Assembly: GCF_004794515.1 (NCBI RefSeq)
Contig: NZ_SSDF01000076.1
Span: forward strand, 1-64,000
Origin: Microbacterium sp. A20
Lineage (GTDB): Bacteria > Actinomycetota > Actinomycetes > Actinomycetales > Microbacteriaceae
DNA: 64,000 nucleotides
Reading direction: 5' to 3'
Position numbers and translations under genes: made by a program. Below are positions 18,990 to 26,269 of this stretch, in pieces. Under the pieces are notes generated by a model. The model was given only the letters and a program-made list of their open reading frames with translations, searched no databases and was not told the DNA's origin. The stretch's first letter is position 1. Each line of letters begins with the position of its first letter.

Positions 18990-19049
18990 GCGAACCACCC
19001 CTTTGTGTGCGAGCTGCCCCTTTGAGGACGGTTTCAAGGGGTGGTTCGC
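18990..19049. repeat. 60-bp inverted-repeat element
   Basis: GCGAACCACCCCTT (18990-19003) is matched by AAGGGGTGGTTCGC (19036-19049), a perfect 14-bp inverted repeat around a 32-nt centre that itself contains GCCCCTTTGAGG. It fills the gap between the starts of the FUSC and HxlR sides and contains no ORF. The size resembles the other intergenic palindromic elements of this window, but the sequence is unrelated. Confidence 0.65.
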
Positions 19050-19091
19050 ACCGAACGGGGTGGGTCGGCGTCTCTCGGAAGGGGGCGGCGG

Positions 19092-19451
19092 TCAGTTCGC
19101 GGCGGCGCGCTGCCGTCCGGCATAGAGAGTGCCCCAGCGGGTCAGCTCCGTCAGTAGCGGCCCGGAGCTCGCGCCGAGTTCGCTGAGCCGGTACTCGACC
19201 TTGGGCGGCACCTCGCGATACACGGTGCGGGTGATGAGGCCGTCTTCCTCGAGCTCGCGCAGCTGGCGGGTGAGCACGCGCGCGGTCGGGTTCTCCAGAA
19301 GGCGTCCGAGCTCGCCGAAGCGGAGGACCTCGTGCTCGCCGAGCAGGGTCAGGATGCTGGGCTTCCAGGCCCCGCCGAGCACCGCGATCGACACCTCGGC
19401 GTCGCAGGTCTCGGTCCAGTCGCGGATGATCCGCTCGGTCTTCTCCCGCAC
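19092..19451 (-). CDS. HxlR-family transcriptional regulator
   Basis: A 119-aa winged-helix regulator with the HxlR layout: a cysteine near the N-terminus (ETCDAEVSIAVLGGAWKPSIL), then LRFGELGRLL and the wing RTVYREVPPKVEYRLSELG. The single cysteine is at the place where relatives sense oxidants or electrophiles. It is divergent from the MFS gene at 19540 and probably controls it. The start is GTG 19451. Confidence 0.88.
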   Translation of the reverse strand: MREKTERIIRDWTETCDAEVSIAVLGGAWKPSILTLLGEHEVLRFGELGRLLENPTARVLTRQLRELEEDGLITRTVYREVPPKVEYRLSELGASSGPLLTELTRWGTLYAGRQRAAAN

Positions 19452-19515
19452 GGCACGGCCCCCTTGGTATCCGAAGTGTCAGTACGTATCAGAAATGACC
19501 GTACTTGTGGCTTCT

Positions 19516-19532
19516 GTCTGTACTTTACAGAC
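19516..19532. promoter_or_regulatory. HxlR-type operator candidate
   Basis: GTCTGTA-CTT-TACAGAC is a perfect 7-bp inverted repeat 8 nt before the MFS start and 65 nt from the HxlR start. A second GTAC-containing pair (CAGTACG at 19479-19485 and CGTACTTG at 19500-19507) lies upstream. Together they form a plausible binding region for the divergent HxlR protein. Confidence 0.6.
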
Positions 19533-19539
19533 TGAGACC

Positions 19540-20883
19540 GTGACTTCAACCCCCACTCTCGACGGCACCCGCTCATCCCTCCGCCTCTGGTTCGCGATGG
19601 CTCCCCTCCTGCTCGGGGTGCTCATCGGCGCCCTCGCGATCAGCAGCGTTTCGACCGCGCTCCCGGCGATCCGCGGCGAGCTGGATCTGACCGATACCGA
19701 GGGGCTCTGGCTCGTCGATGTCTACGCGCTGTCGTTGGCCGCGACGTTGATCGTGGCGGCGAGGATCGGCGATGCATTCGGGCGAAAGACCATCGTCCTC
19801 ATCGGCCTCGCCGGGTTCGCTGTTCTCAACGTGGTCGGCGGGCTCGCCTCCAGTGGCCTGGTGCTCATCGTCGTGCGCGCCCTGCTGGGCGTCGCCGAGG
19901 CGTTCGTCATCGCGGGCGTCGTCGCGACGATCGGCGCCAAGTTCCAGGCGCGCGAGCGCGTGCTCGCCTATGGGCTGTGGACCGCGACCTTCGGCACCGG
20001 AAGCGCACTCGGGCCGGTGCTCGGCGGGCTGCTGGCCGAGGGACCCGGATGGCGCTGGCTGATGCTGGGCAGTGTTCCTCTCGCGGTGATCGCCGGGGTG
20101 CTGGCCGTGTGGCTCGTGCCCGACTCGCGCAGCTCGCAGCCGCCGTCGTGGGATGTGCTCAGCATCCTCTCCTCGATCGTCGCGCTCGGTGCCCTCGTCT
20201 TCGCCCTGCACGAGGCACTCGTGGCGCCGGTGCCGGCCCTGGTCGCGGCGGTGATCGCAGCCCTGACCCTGGTGTTCTTCGTGCGCAGGCAGGGCCGGCT
20301 CAGCGATCCGCTCATCGACATGCGGCTGTTCCGGGTGTCAGGGTTCAGTCCCGCGATCATCCGGATCGTGGTGAGCAGCGGGGCGTCAGCGGCATCGGTC
20401 CTGCTGGTGAGTCTGCATCTGCAGGACTCGCGCGGGCAGAGCGCGGCTGAGGCGGGCATCGCACTGCTCCCGCAGGCGGTGGCCATCGCGATCGGCGGCG
20501 TCGTGGCGCCCCTGGCCCTGCGCTGGCTGTCGGCGAACGCGCTGACGGTGCTGGCACTCGTGCTGCAGGCCGTCGGGCTCGTCTGGCTCGCGTTCGACCC
20601 GGCGATCGTGGCGGTCCCGCTCGTGCTCGTCGGACTCGGGTTCGGCGTCGGTGCGACGCTCGCCGCGACGGCTCTGTTCGAGGTGACGACCGAGGATCAG
20701 GCCGGCCAGGTCGGCGCGATCCAGGAGGTGGGCTTCGCGCTCGGAGGCGGGCTCGGCATCGCGGTGTTCGGCACCATCGCCGCCGTCCTGGTGACGGGCG
20801 GGTTCGTCGCGGCGGTGCTCGTGGCGGCCGCGGTCGTCGCGACCGCCGCCCTGCTCCCGCTGGTGCGGCGCGCTTCGCGCTGA
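19540..20883 (+). CDS. MFS transporter, drug-efflux type
   Basis: A 447-aa protein with about 12-14 hydrophobic segments and an MFS loop (ARIGDAFGRKTIVLIG, near residue 75). GTG 19540 is chosen because the candidate operator lies just upstream; ATG 19495 would place it inside the gene. Being divergent from an HxlR regulator suggests inducible efflux of a toxic compound. It ends 16 nt before a strong terminator. Confidence 0.88.
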   Translation: MTSTPTLDGTRSSLRLWFAMAPLLLGVLIGALAISSVSTALPAIRGELDLTDTEGLWLVDVYALSLAATLIVAARIGDAFGRKTIVLIGLAGFAVLNVVGGLASSGLVLIVVRALLGVAEAFVIAGVVATIGAKFQARERVLAYGLWTATFGTGSALGPVLGGLLAEGPGWRWLMLGSVPLAVIAGVLAVWLVPDSRSSQPPSWDVLSILSSIVALGALVFALHEALVAPVPALVAAVIAALTLVFFVRRQGRLSDPLIDMRLFRVSGFSPAIIRIVVSSGASAASVLLVSLHLQDSRGQSAAEAGIALLPQAVAIAIGGVVAPLALRWLSANALTVLALVLQAVGLVWLAFDPAIVAVPLVLVGLGFGVGATLAATALFEVTTEDQAGQVGAIQEVGFALGGGLGIAVFGTIAAVLVTGGFVAAVLVAAAVVATAALLPLVRRASR

Positions 20884-20898
20884 CCCGCCACTGACAGC

Positions 20899-20937
20899 GA
20901 GAAACGCCCCACCCGGTCGTCGGGTGGGGCGTTTCTC
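20899..20937. terminator. Bidirectional terminator between convergent genes
   Basis: A perfect 17-bp stem (GAGAAACGCCCCACCCG with its complement) closes a 5-nt loop GTCGT. TTTCTC on the plus strand and its mirror on the minus strand give short T-rich ends. It lies between the MFS gene (plus) and the His-rich regulator (minus) and would serve both. Confidence 0.9.
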
Positions 20938-20951
20938 TGAGGAGGGTGAGA

Positions 20952-21707
20952 TTAGGCGTCGCGACCGCGGGTGAATCCCGCGTCGAAGCCGCGCTCGAAC
21001 GCGTGCTGGGCGATGCGCTCGGCACGGTGCGGACCGTGTCCGTGCTCATTGTGGCCGGGGTGCCCGTGCCCGCGGCCGTGCCCGCGGTGTCCGGCACCCG
21101 CTTCGCCGTGTCGGCAGCCGTGCTCAGCATCCGGTCCGAAGCCGTGCGCGACATCCGGGCCGAAGCCGTGCTCCGGCCCGCGACCGAAGTCGCGGCCGTC
21201 GCCGTGACCGAAGCCGTGGCCGAAGCCACGCCCGAAGCCGCGCGGGAAGCCGCGGCCGTGGCGGGGTCCGCCGAAGCCGTGCCGGCGGCCGCGGGGCAGA
21301 GGAGTCTCCTCGTCCCAGCCGAAGGCGCGGGCGATTTTCTCGAGCGAGGCGAGCGTGGTGGCCATCTCCTCGTCGGAGACGGCGCTCGACACCTTCGCGC
21401 GGATGCCGTCGACGAGGGCGCCGAGGCGGTCCTTCGCCACGCGGCCCTCGTCGGTGAGCGTCCAGCCGTCGCCCTCGGGGGTGACCCAGCCGCGCTCGAC
21501 GAGTCGGTGCAGCTTGTGTGCGTTCAGGGGACGGTCCGCCGTGACGGTGCCGTCGACGATGTTGAGGATCCGCCAGTCGCGGCGGGTGGCGTGCTCACCG
21601 TCGAAGGCGGCGGCGAACTCCGCCGCCATCAGGCGGTCGGCTGCCTTCAGCCAGTAGCCGAAGGGGCGGGTGGTGTTCTCGGGGTTCTGTGATTCAGAGG
21701 TGTTCAT
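20952..21707 (-). CDS. MarR/winged-helix-like regulator with a long His/Gly-rich tail
   Basis: A 251-aa protein. Residues 1-135 resemble a winged-helix regulator (AHKLHRLVERGWVTPEGDGWTLTDEG). Residues 137-235 are a low-complexity tail of Gly, His, Arg and Phe (GFGRGFGHGFGHGDG type, with about 25 histidines). Such a tail may bind metal ions; this is not proven. It is divergent from a second His-rich MarR-type gene, sharing a 103-bp control region with a large dyad. AAGGA is 8 nt before the ATG. Confidence 0.82.
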   Translation of the reverse strand: MNTSESQNPENTTRPFGYWLKAADRLMAAEFAAAFDGEHATRRDWRILNIVDGTVTADRPLNAHKLHRLVERGWVTPEGDGWTLTDEGRVAKDRLGALVDGIRAKVSSAVSDEEMATTLASLEKIARAFGWDEETPLPRGRRHGFGGPRHGRGFPRGFGRGFGHGFGHGDGRDFGRGPEHGFGPDVAHGFGPDAEHGCRHGEAGAGHRGHGRGHGHPGHNEHGHGPHRAERIAQHAFERGFDAGFTRGRDA

Positions 21708-21738
21708 GGGTAATCCTTAGTTGTCAGTGTGCATGTGA

Positions 21739-21770
21739 ATGTCACAGTGCATGTACATGTAGTGTGACAT
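21739..21770. promoter_or_regulatory. Concentric 32-bp dyad between two His-rich MarR-like genes
   Basis: The outer arms ATGTCACA (21739-21746) and TGTGACAT (21763-21770) and the inner palindrome CATGTACATG (21750-21759) share one centre. More TGCATGT words flank it (21729-21735, 21781-21787). The divergent gene at 21811 has TAAAAT at 21799-21804 only 6 nt before its GTG and no Shine-Dalgarno sequence, so its mRNA may be leaderless. One or both regulators probably bind here. Confidence 0.75.
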
Positions 21771-21810
21771 GGAGTCGCAATGCATGTCAAGTCGCATGTA
21801 AAATCGAGCC

Positions 21811-22416
21811 GTGACCACCGAACCGCACGACCCCGCCGCGCAGGATCCCGCCGAATCCATCGCGCAGGCGCTGTCCCGCCTGCGCGGGCGTCGTCCCGGT
21901 GATCGGGGCCCAGGCGGCGGTCGCGGCGCCGCCGAGCGCGGTCGCGGTCACGGAGGCCCGCACGGCTGGCACGGCGGTCCGCACGCGGGTTCGCATGGCG
22001 ACGACGCTCACGATCACTTCGACCACCACCGTGGTCACCCGGGCATGCCCCCCTGGATGTCCGACCCGTCCGGTCGGCTCGGCGGCCCCGCTCGCATGCG
22101 CATGCTCGAGGCCCTGGCCGCGGCATCCGCTCCGCTCAGCGTCAGCGACCTCGGCATCGTGATCGGGGTCGATCAGCCGCGCGCTTCACGGCTCGTGCAG
22201 CAGGGCGTCGAGCGCGGCTTCGTGCGCCGCGAGGCCGACCCCGACGACGCGCGACGCACGCGCATCGCGCTGACCGACGAGGGGCGCAAGCTCGCCCGCG
22301 GCATGCGCGGTGAGCGCCGCGAGATGCTCACGACCGCACTCGCATCCTTCACCGATGACGAGCGCGTCGAGCTCGCCCGACTGCTAAACAAGCTCGCCGA
22401 AAACTGGCAGCGCTGA
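21811..22416 (+). CDS. MarR-family regulator with His/Gly-rich N-terminal segment
   Basis: A 201-aa regulator whose first 80 residues are rich in Gly, His and Arg (GGPHGWHGGPHAG, DDAHDHFDHHRGH). The MarR winged helix occupies about residues 90-185 (LSVSDLGIVIGVDQPRASRLVQQG, then ADPDDARRTRIALTDEGR). The paired arrangement with another His-rich regulator suggests metal-linked control, possibly of the CDF transporter downstream, but this is inference. The start is GTG 21811; the last 29 bases are repeated twice more after the stop. Confidence 0.87.
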   Translation: MTTEPHDPAAQDPAESIAQALSRLRGRRPGDRGPGGGRGAAERGRGHGGPHGWHGGPHAGSHGDDAHDHFDHHRGHPGMPPWMSDPSGRLGGPARMRMLEALAAASAPLSVSDLGIVIGVDQPRASRLVQQGVERGFVRREADPDDARRTRIALTDEGRKLARGMRGERREMLTTALASFTDDERVELARLLNKLAENWQR

Positions 22417-22473
22417 GCCGGCTCGCCGACAACTGGCAGCGCTGAACAAGCTCGCCGACAACTGGCAGCGCTG
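22387..22473 (+). repeat. Three tandem copies of a 29-bp unit at the MarR gene end
   Basis: Units at 22387-22415, 22416-22444 and 22445-22473 share GCTCGCCGA and AACTGGCAGCGCTG. The first unit encodes the last residues NKLAENWQR, with its stop at the junction; the other two lie between this gene and the CDF gene end. The unit is not a multiple of three, so the copies are not coding. It looks like recent slippage or recombination. Confidence 0.9.
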
Positions 22474-22486
22474 GGCCGGCCGGGCT

Positions 22487-23404
22487 CTAAGCGCGCGCGA
22501 ACTCGAGCGACGGCTCGTCGTCGACCGAGAGCGACAGCACGACCGTCTCGACGGCCTCATGCGCCTCGATCCGCCGCTCGACGTCGCGCAGCCGTCGGGC
22601 CACATCGTGCTCGCGGGCGTCGCCGGCCAGGTCGATCTCGGCCACGATGAACAGCCGGTTCGGACCCACGTACTCGATGTGCAGGTAGGTGACGCGTTCG
22701 ATCTGCTCGAGTCCGAGCAGGGCGGTGCCGACACGGGCGCGCAGTTTCGGCGCCGCCGTGGCCCCGACGAGGAAGATGATGTTCCGCCGGATCAGGATGA
22801 CCGCGACCACGCCGAGCAGCACGCCGACGAGGATCGAGCCGATCGCATCCCAGGCGGCGACGCCGGTGATCTGGTGCATCGCGATGGCGCCCGCCGCGAT
22901 CGCCAGGCCGATGAGCGCAGCGGAGTCCTCGAAGAACACGGCACGCAGCGTCGTGTCGCTCGTCTCCAGCACGAAGTCCCAGGTCGACGATCCGCGCTCC
23001 TTCGCCAGCCGCCGCGACTTCACCATCGCCTGCGTGAACGACGCGCCTTCCAGCACGAACGAGACTCCGAGCACGATGTACGCGACCATCGGACTCTCGA
23101 CGGGGCCGGTGTCGGACAGCTCCTGGATGCCGTGCATGATCGACACGATCGATCCGGCCGTGAAGATCCCGAAGGCCGCGATGAGCGACCACACGAAGGC
23201 GTTGCGTCCGTAGCCGAGGGGGTGCCGCGCATCCTTCGTCTTCGCGCCGCTGCGGTCGGCGATCAGGAGGAACACCTCGTTGCCGGCATCCGCCCAGGAA
23301 TGCGCCGCCTCGGCGACCATCGATGCCGAGGCGGTGATGATCGCGGCGATCGTCTTCGCCACCGCGACGAGGATGTTGGCGAGGAAGGCGAGGATCACGG
23401 TCAC
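22487..23404 (-). CDS. Cation diffusion facilitator (CDF) transporter
   Basis: A 305-aa membrane protein with the CDF pattern: the HSWADAGNEVFLL helix (metal site His/Asp pair, near residue 35), a second helix with EDSAALIGLAIA (near residue 160), and a cytoplasmic C-terminal domain from about residue 215. CDF proteins export divalent cations (Zn, Mn, Fe, Co) in exchange for protons. It converges with the His-rich MarR gene; metal specificity is not resolved. The start is GTG 23404. Confidence 0.88.
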   Translation of the reverse strand: MTVILAFLANILVAVAKTIAAIITASASMVAEAAHSWADAGNEVFLLIADRSGAKTKDARHPLGYGRNAFVWSLIAAFGIFTAGSIVSIMHGIQELSDTGPVESPMVAYIVLGVSFVLEGASFTQAMVKSRRLAKERGSSTWDFVLETSDTTLRAVFFEDSAALIGLAIAAGAIAMHQITGVAAWDAIGSILVGVLLGVVAVILIRRNIIFLVGATAAPKLRARVGTALLGLEQIERVTYLHIEYVGPNRLFIVAEIDLAGDAREHDVARRLRDVERRIEAHEAVETVVLSLSVDDEPSLEFARA

Positions 23405-23442
23405 GCGGTCAGGCTACTCCCGCCGCACTGATGGCGCCCCGA

Positions 23443-23522
23443 CACAACTTCGGACTTCGATGACGACGCGCCGGGATGCGGAGCCCAAGCCCGGCGTGTC
23501 GCCCGCGAGATCCGAAGTTGTG
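23443..23522. repeat. 80-bp palindromic element, copy 1
   Basis: It begins with CACAACTTCGGA and ends with TCCGAAGTTGTG (perfect 12-bp inverted ends); inner GACGCGCCGGG and CCCGGCGTGTC also pair, so the whole can form a long hairpin. A second copy of the same 80-bp length is at 34515-34594. It lies between the CDF gene and the Atg22-type gene and has no coding content. Confidence 0.9.
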
Positions 23523-23593
23523 CGGGCGTGTGGGTGGGCGTGCGGGCGGGCGTGTGGGTGCGCAGGCTACTCGCGCCGCGGGGCGTTCACGAC

Positions 23594-25000
23594 TCAGCGG
23601 GGCGCCTTCACCGGGAGCAGCAGCAGGAAGCCGGCGATGAGGACGATCACGATGCCCAGGATGCCGTAGGCGGTCTGGCTCGTCAGGACGATCAGGAGCG
23701 TCCAGGCGCCCGAGGCCATCCAGCTGGCGGCGCGACCCGTCGTGGCGTAGAGGCCGAAGATCTCGCCCTCCCGGCCGGCCGGGGTGACCCGTGCGAGGAA
23801 GGAGCGTGCCGCCGCCTGAGCGGGGCCGACGAACGCGCACAGGACGAGGCCGCCGATCCAGAAGACCATCGACCCCGCGTCCCGCAGGAAGAAGACCGCG
23901 AGGCCGGCGACGATCATCGAGCCGATCGAGGCGAGGATGATCCGCTTCGGCCCGAGGCGGTCGTCGAGTCGGCCGGCGGCGATCGTGGAGACGCCGGCGA
24001 TCAGGTTCGCGACGATGCCGAAGACGATGATGTCCTGCGCCTCGAACTTGAACACGGCCGTGCCGATGATCGCTCCGAACGCGAACACTCCGCCCAGGCC
24101 GTCACGGAACACAGCGCTCGCCAGCAGGTACCAGAAGGTCGGCCGCGTCTCCTCGTTGCGGTACAGCCCCGCGACGTCCTTCACCAGCAGCGGATAGGAG
24201 GCGAAGAAGCCGACCTTGCGCTCCGGGCGGCCGAGCGACGGCTCCGGCACGTTGAGGAAGATCGGGATGCTGAAGACGATCGCCCACACGGCGCATCCGA
24301 CGGCGATCAGTCGATAGGCGAGGCCGTTGTCGGTCGACATGCCGAACCAGTCGAAGGTGTCGAGCACCACGACGACCACCAGGGCGATGATGCCGCCGAG
24401 GTACCCGAAGCCCCATCCGAGCCCCGAGATGCGGCCGACGTTCTTCGGGTTCGCGATGCCGATGAGCATCGCGTTGGAGTTCACCGCGGCGATCTCCTGG
24501 AACACGGTCGCGGCCGAGATCAGGGCGACGCCCAGCCAGAACAGGCTCGGCGTCGGTTCGACGAACCACAGGCCCAGCATGCAGAGGATCAGGGCTCCGG
24601 TGCCGATCCCGAGCCAGAGCTTCTGGCGCCCCGCGGCATCCGCCCGCTGGCCGAGCACGGGGGCGAGCAGCAGGATGCCGAAGGCCGCGATGGTCGAGCC
24701 GAGGCCCAGGCCGGAGGCGAGGTCTGCCTCCGCGGCCATCCGAGCCGGGTCGCTCGCATCGAGTGCTGCGACGTCGGCGGGGAGGAAGCCCTCGCCGACG
24801 AGGTAGAGCGCGGTGAACACGAACGTGAGGATGACGGTGTTGAAGGGCTGCGTCGCCCAGTCCCACAGCGCCCACGAGTAGACCTGCTTCTTGGGCGCGG
24901 GTGTCTCGCCGCGCAGGTCGAGGCCGACGACGGCGACGGCACCGCTGTTCGCGGTGGCCACGGGCTCGGGGACGCCCTGGCGAGGATCGGGTTCGCTCAT
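23594..25000 (-). CDS. MFS transporter, UMF1/Atg22-like
   Basis: A 468-aa polytopic protein with the Atg22/UMF1 opening (VYSWALWDWATQPFNTVILTFVFTALY broken over the first span) and about 12 hydrophobic segments; a glycine-rich GWGFGYLGGIIAL segment is typical of the family. Relatives in yeast export amino acids from the vacuole; bacterial substrates are mostly unknown. ATG 25000 is chosen as the start of a plausible cytoplasmic tail; the frame runs 18 codons further upstream without family sequence. Confidence 0.82.
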   Translation of the reverse strand: MSEPDPRQGVPEPVATANSGAVAVVGLDLRGETPAPKKQVYSWALWDWATQPFNTVILTFVFTALYLVGEGFLPADVAALDASDPARMAAEADLASGLGLGSTIAAFGILLLAPVLGQRADAAGRQKLWLGIGTGALILCMLGLWFVEPTPSLFWLGVALISAATVFQEIAAVNSNAMLIGIANPKNVGRISGLGWGFGYLGGIIALVVVVVLDTFDWFGMSTDNGLAYRLIAVGCAVWAIVFSIPIFLNVPEPSLGRPERKVGFFASYPLLVKDVAGLYRNEETRPTFWYLLASAVFRDGLGGVFAFGAIIGTAVFKFEAQDIIVFGIVANLIAGVSTIAAGRLDDRLGPKRIILASIGSMIVAGLAVFFLRDAGSMVFWIGGLVLCAFVGPAQAAARSFLARVTPAGREGEIFGLYATTGRAASWMASGAWTLLIVLTSQTAYGILGIVIVLIAGFLLLLPVKAPR

Positions 25001-25070
25001 GCTGGAAGTCTGGCCGCGCCCGGTGAACGGCCGGTGACGACGCGCCGCACGCATATGCCGCTCTCTCCCG

Positions 25071-25131
25071 CTTCCGGTCGCACTTGGTGACGCCCGCGCG
25101 TCCGGAAGGCGGCGCGAACTGCGACCGCAAG
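25071..25131. repeat. CGGTCGCA-type palindromic element, copy 1
   Basis: CTTCCGGTCGCACTTGG (left) is matched by the inverse of GCGAACTGCGACCGCAAG (right), about 19 of 24 positions, around a short GC-rich centre. It belongs with the element at 31980-32075. It fills the gap between the Atg22-type gene and the Lrp gene end. Confidence 0.7.
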
Positions 25132-25150
25132 CACGCGCGAGAGACCCAGC

Positions 25151-26047
25151 TCAGTCCGTGCGCAGCGGCCGAAGCGTGCGGGCGTAGTCCTCCTTGAGCA
25201 CGGCGAGGTGCAGCCAGGCCTCTATGCGCGTCACCCCGGGCAGCGCGCGCAGGCGCTCGAGGCTCGCGTACAGCGCCCCGGCGGAGGGCTCGACCAGCGT
25301 GGCCACGGCGTCGAACCGGCCGAGGGTGCGCGCGGCGAAGTCCACCCCTCGTCCGCGCCGCAGCTCGTCGATCACGGCATCGTCGTCGTCGCCGAGGGTC
25401 ATGCCCACGCCCATCGACAGCTGCCGGTGGGCGAGGCCGCGCGCCTCGACCGCACTGATCTTGATCACTCCGCCGTCGATCAGCCGCTGCACCCTGGTGG
25501 CGACGGCAGAGGGGGAGAGCCGCACCTCCTCGCCCAGCGCGCGGAAGCTCTTGCGCCCGTCAGTCTGCAGCTGCTCGATCAGGGCCTCGTCGATCGCGTC
25601 GAGCGTGACGCCGCCGTGGTACTCGGAGACGAAGAACCCCTTGATCACGGTCGAGTAGATGATGGTGCTGATGTCGAGCACGCCGTCGATCGCGCGGATG
25701 AGAGCCAGCAGGTCGTGCAGCTCCGACATCGACCCGACGCGCACCTCGGTGACCACATCGTGCGCGCCGCCGACCGCCGACACCAGCACGGTCTCGCTCA
25801 TGTCGCGCAGGTGCTCGGCGACGAGCTCGACCGCGCCGTCGGTGCGGATGGAGACGTGGGCGAGCACATGCTGCCCGAGGAACACGGGATCGACGGCGGC
25901 CACGACCCGTACCGTCCGGTCGGCGAGCATCGTGCGCAGTCGTGCTGCGACGGCGGCCCGGGACTGCCCGAGTCGCTGGGCGAGGGAGAGGATGCTGGCG
26001 CGACCGTCTTCCTGCAGCGCACGGATCAGTTCGGCGTCGAAATCCAT
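25151..26047 (-). CDS. Lrp/AsnC-family regulator with two tandem modules
   Basis: A 298-aa protein made of two HTH-AsnC modules: HTH 1 at about residues 1-50 (LAQRLGQSRAAVAARLRTM), effector domain to about 145, then HTH 2 (LGEEVRLSPSAVATRVQRLIDGG) and a second effector domain. Lrp proteins sense amino acids or related compounds. It is divergent from the MHS transporter and the amidohydrolase/ThDP/ureohydrolase genes, so it probably controls them. ATG 26047 is chosen; ATG 26059 is possible but its GAGGAA site is too close. Confidence 0.85.
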   Translation of the reverse strand: MDFDAELIRALQEDGRASILSLAQRLGQSRAAVAARLRTMLADRTVRVVAAVDPVFLGQHVLAHVSIRTDGAVELVAEHLRDMSETVLVSAVGGAHDVVTEVRVGSMSELHDLLALIRAIDGVLDISTIIYSTVIKGFFVSEYHGGVTLDAIDEALIEQLQTDGRKSFRALGEEVRLSPSAVATRVQRLIDGGVIKISAVEARGLAHRQLSMGVGMTLGDDDDAVIDELRRGRGVDFAARTLGRFDAVATLVEPSAGALYASLERLRALPGVTRIEAWLHLAVLKEDYARTLRPLRTD

Positions 26048-26269
26048 GGTTCCGCCCATTTCCTCAGTTTCCCGCGATCGCACGCTTCGCCGCGCGCATG
26101 TTCAGTGTAAGAGGGGGCGAGGCCGTGGGGAAGGCACGCATTGCACGAAACGACGATCAGATACTCAGTGAATACTCGTTCTCGCTGGAGTTCTGCCCTT
26201 GCCGGCGGCTCCACGCAGCCGTAGCATCCTTCGCTATCCGACATCTTCCGCAAAGGAGCGGGCACCCTC

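Noticed and set aside
22387..22473. Possible CRISPR-like repeats
   Set aside because: The 29-bp units are directly adjacent without spacers and derive from the gene end.
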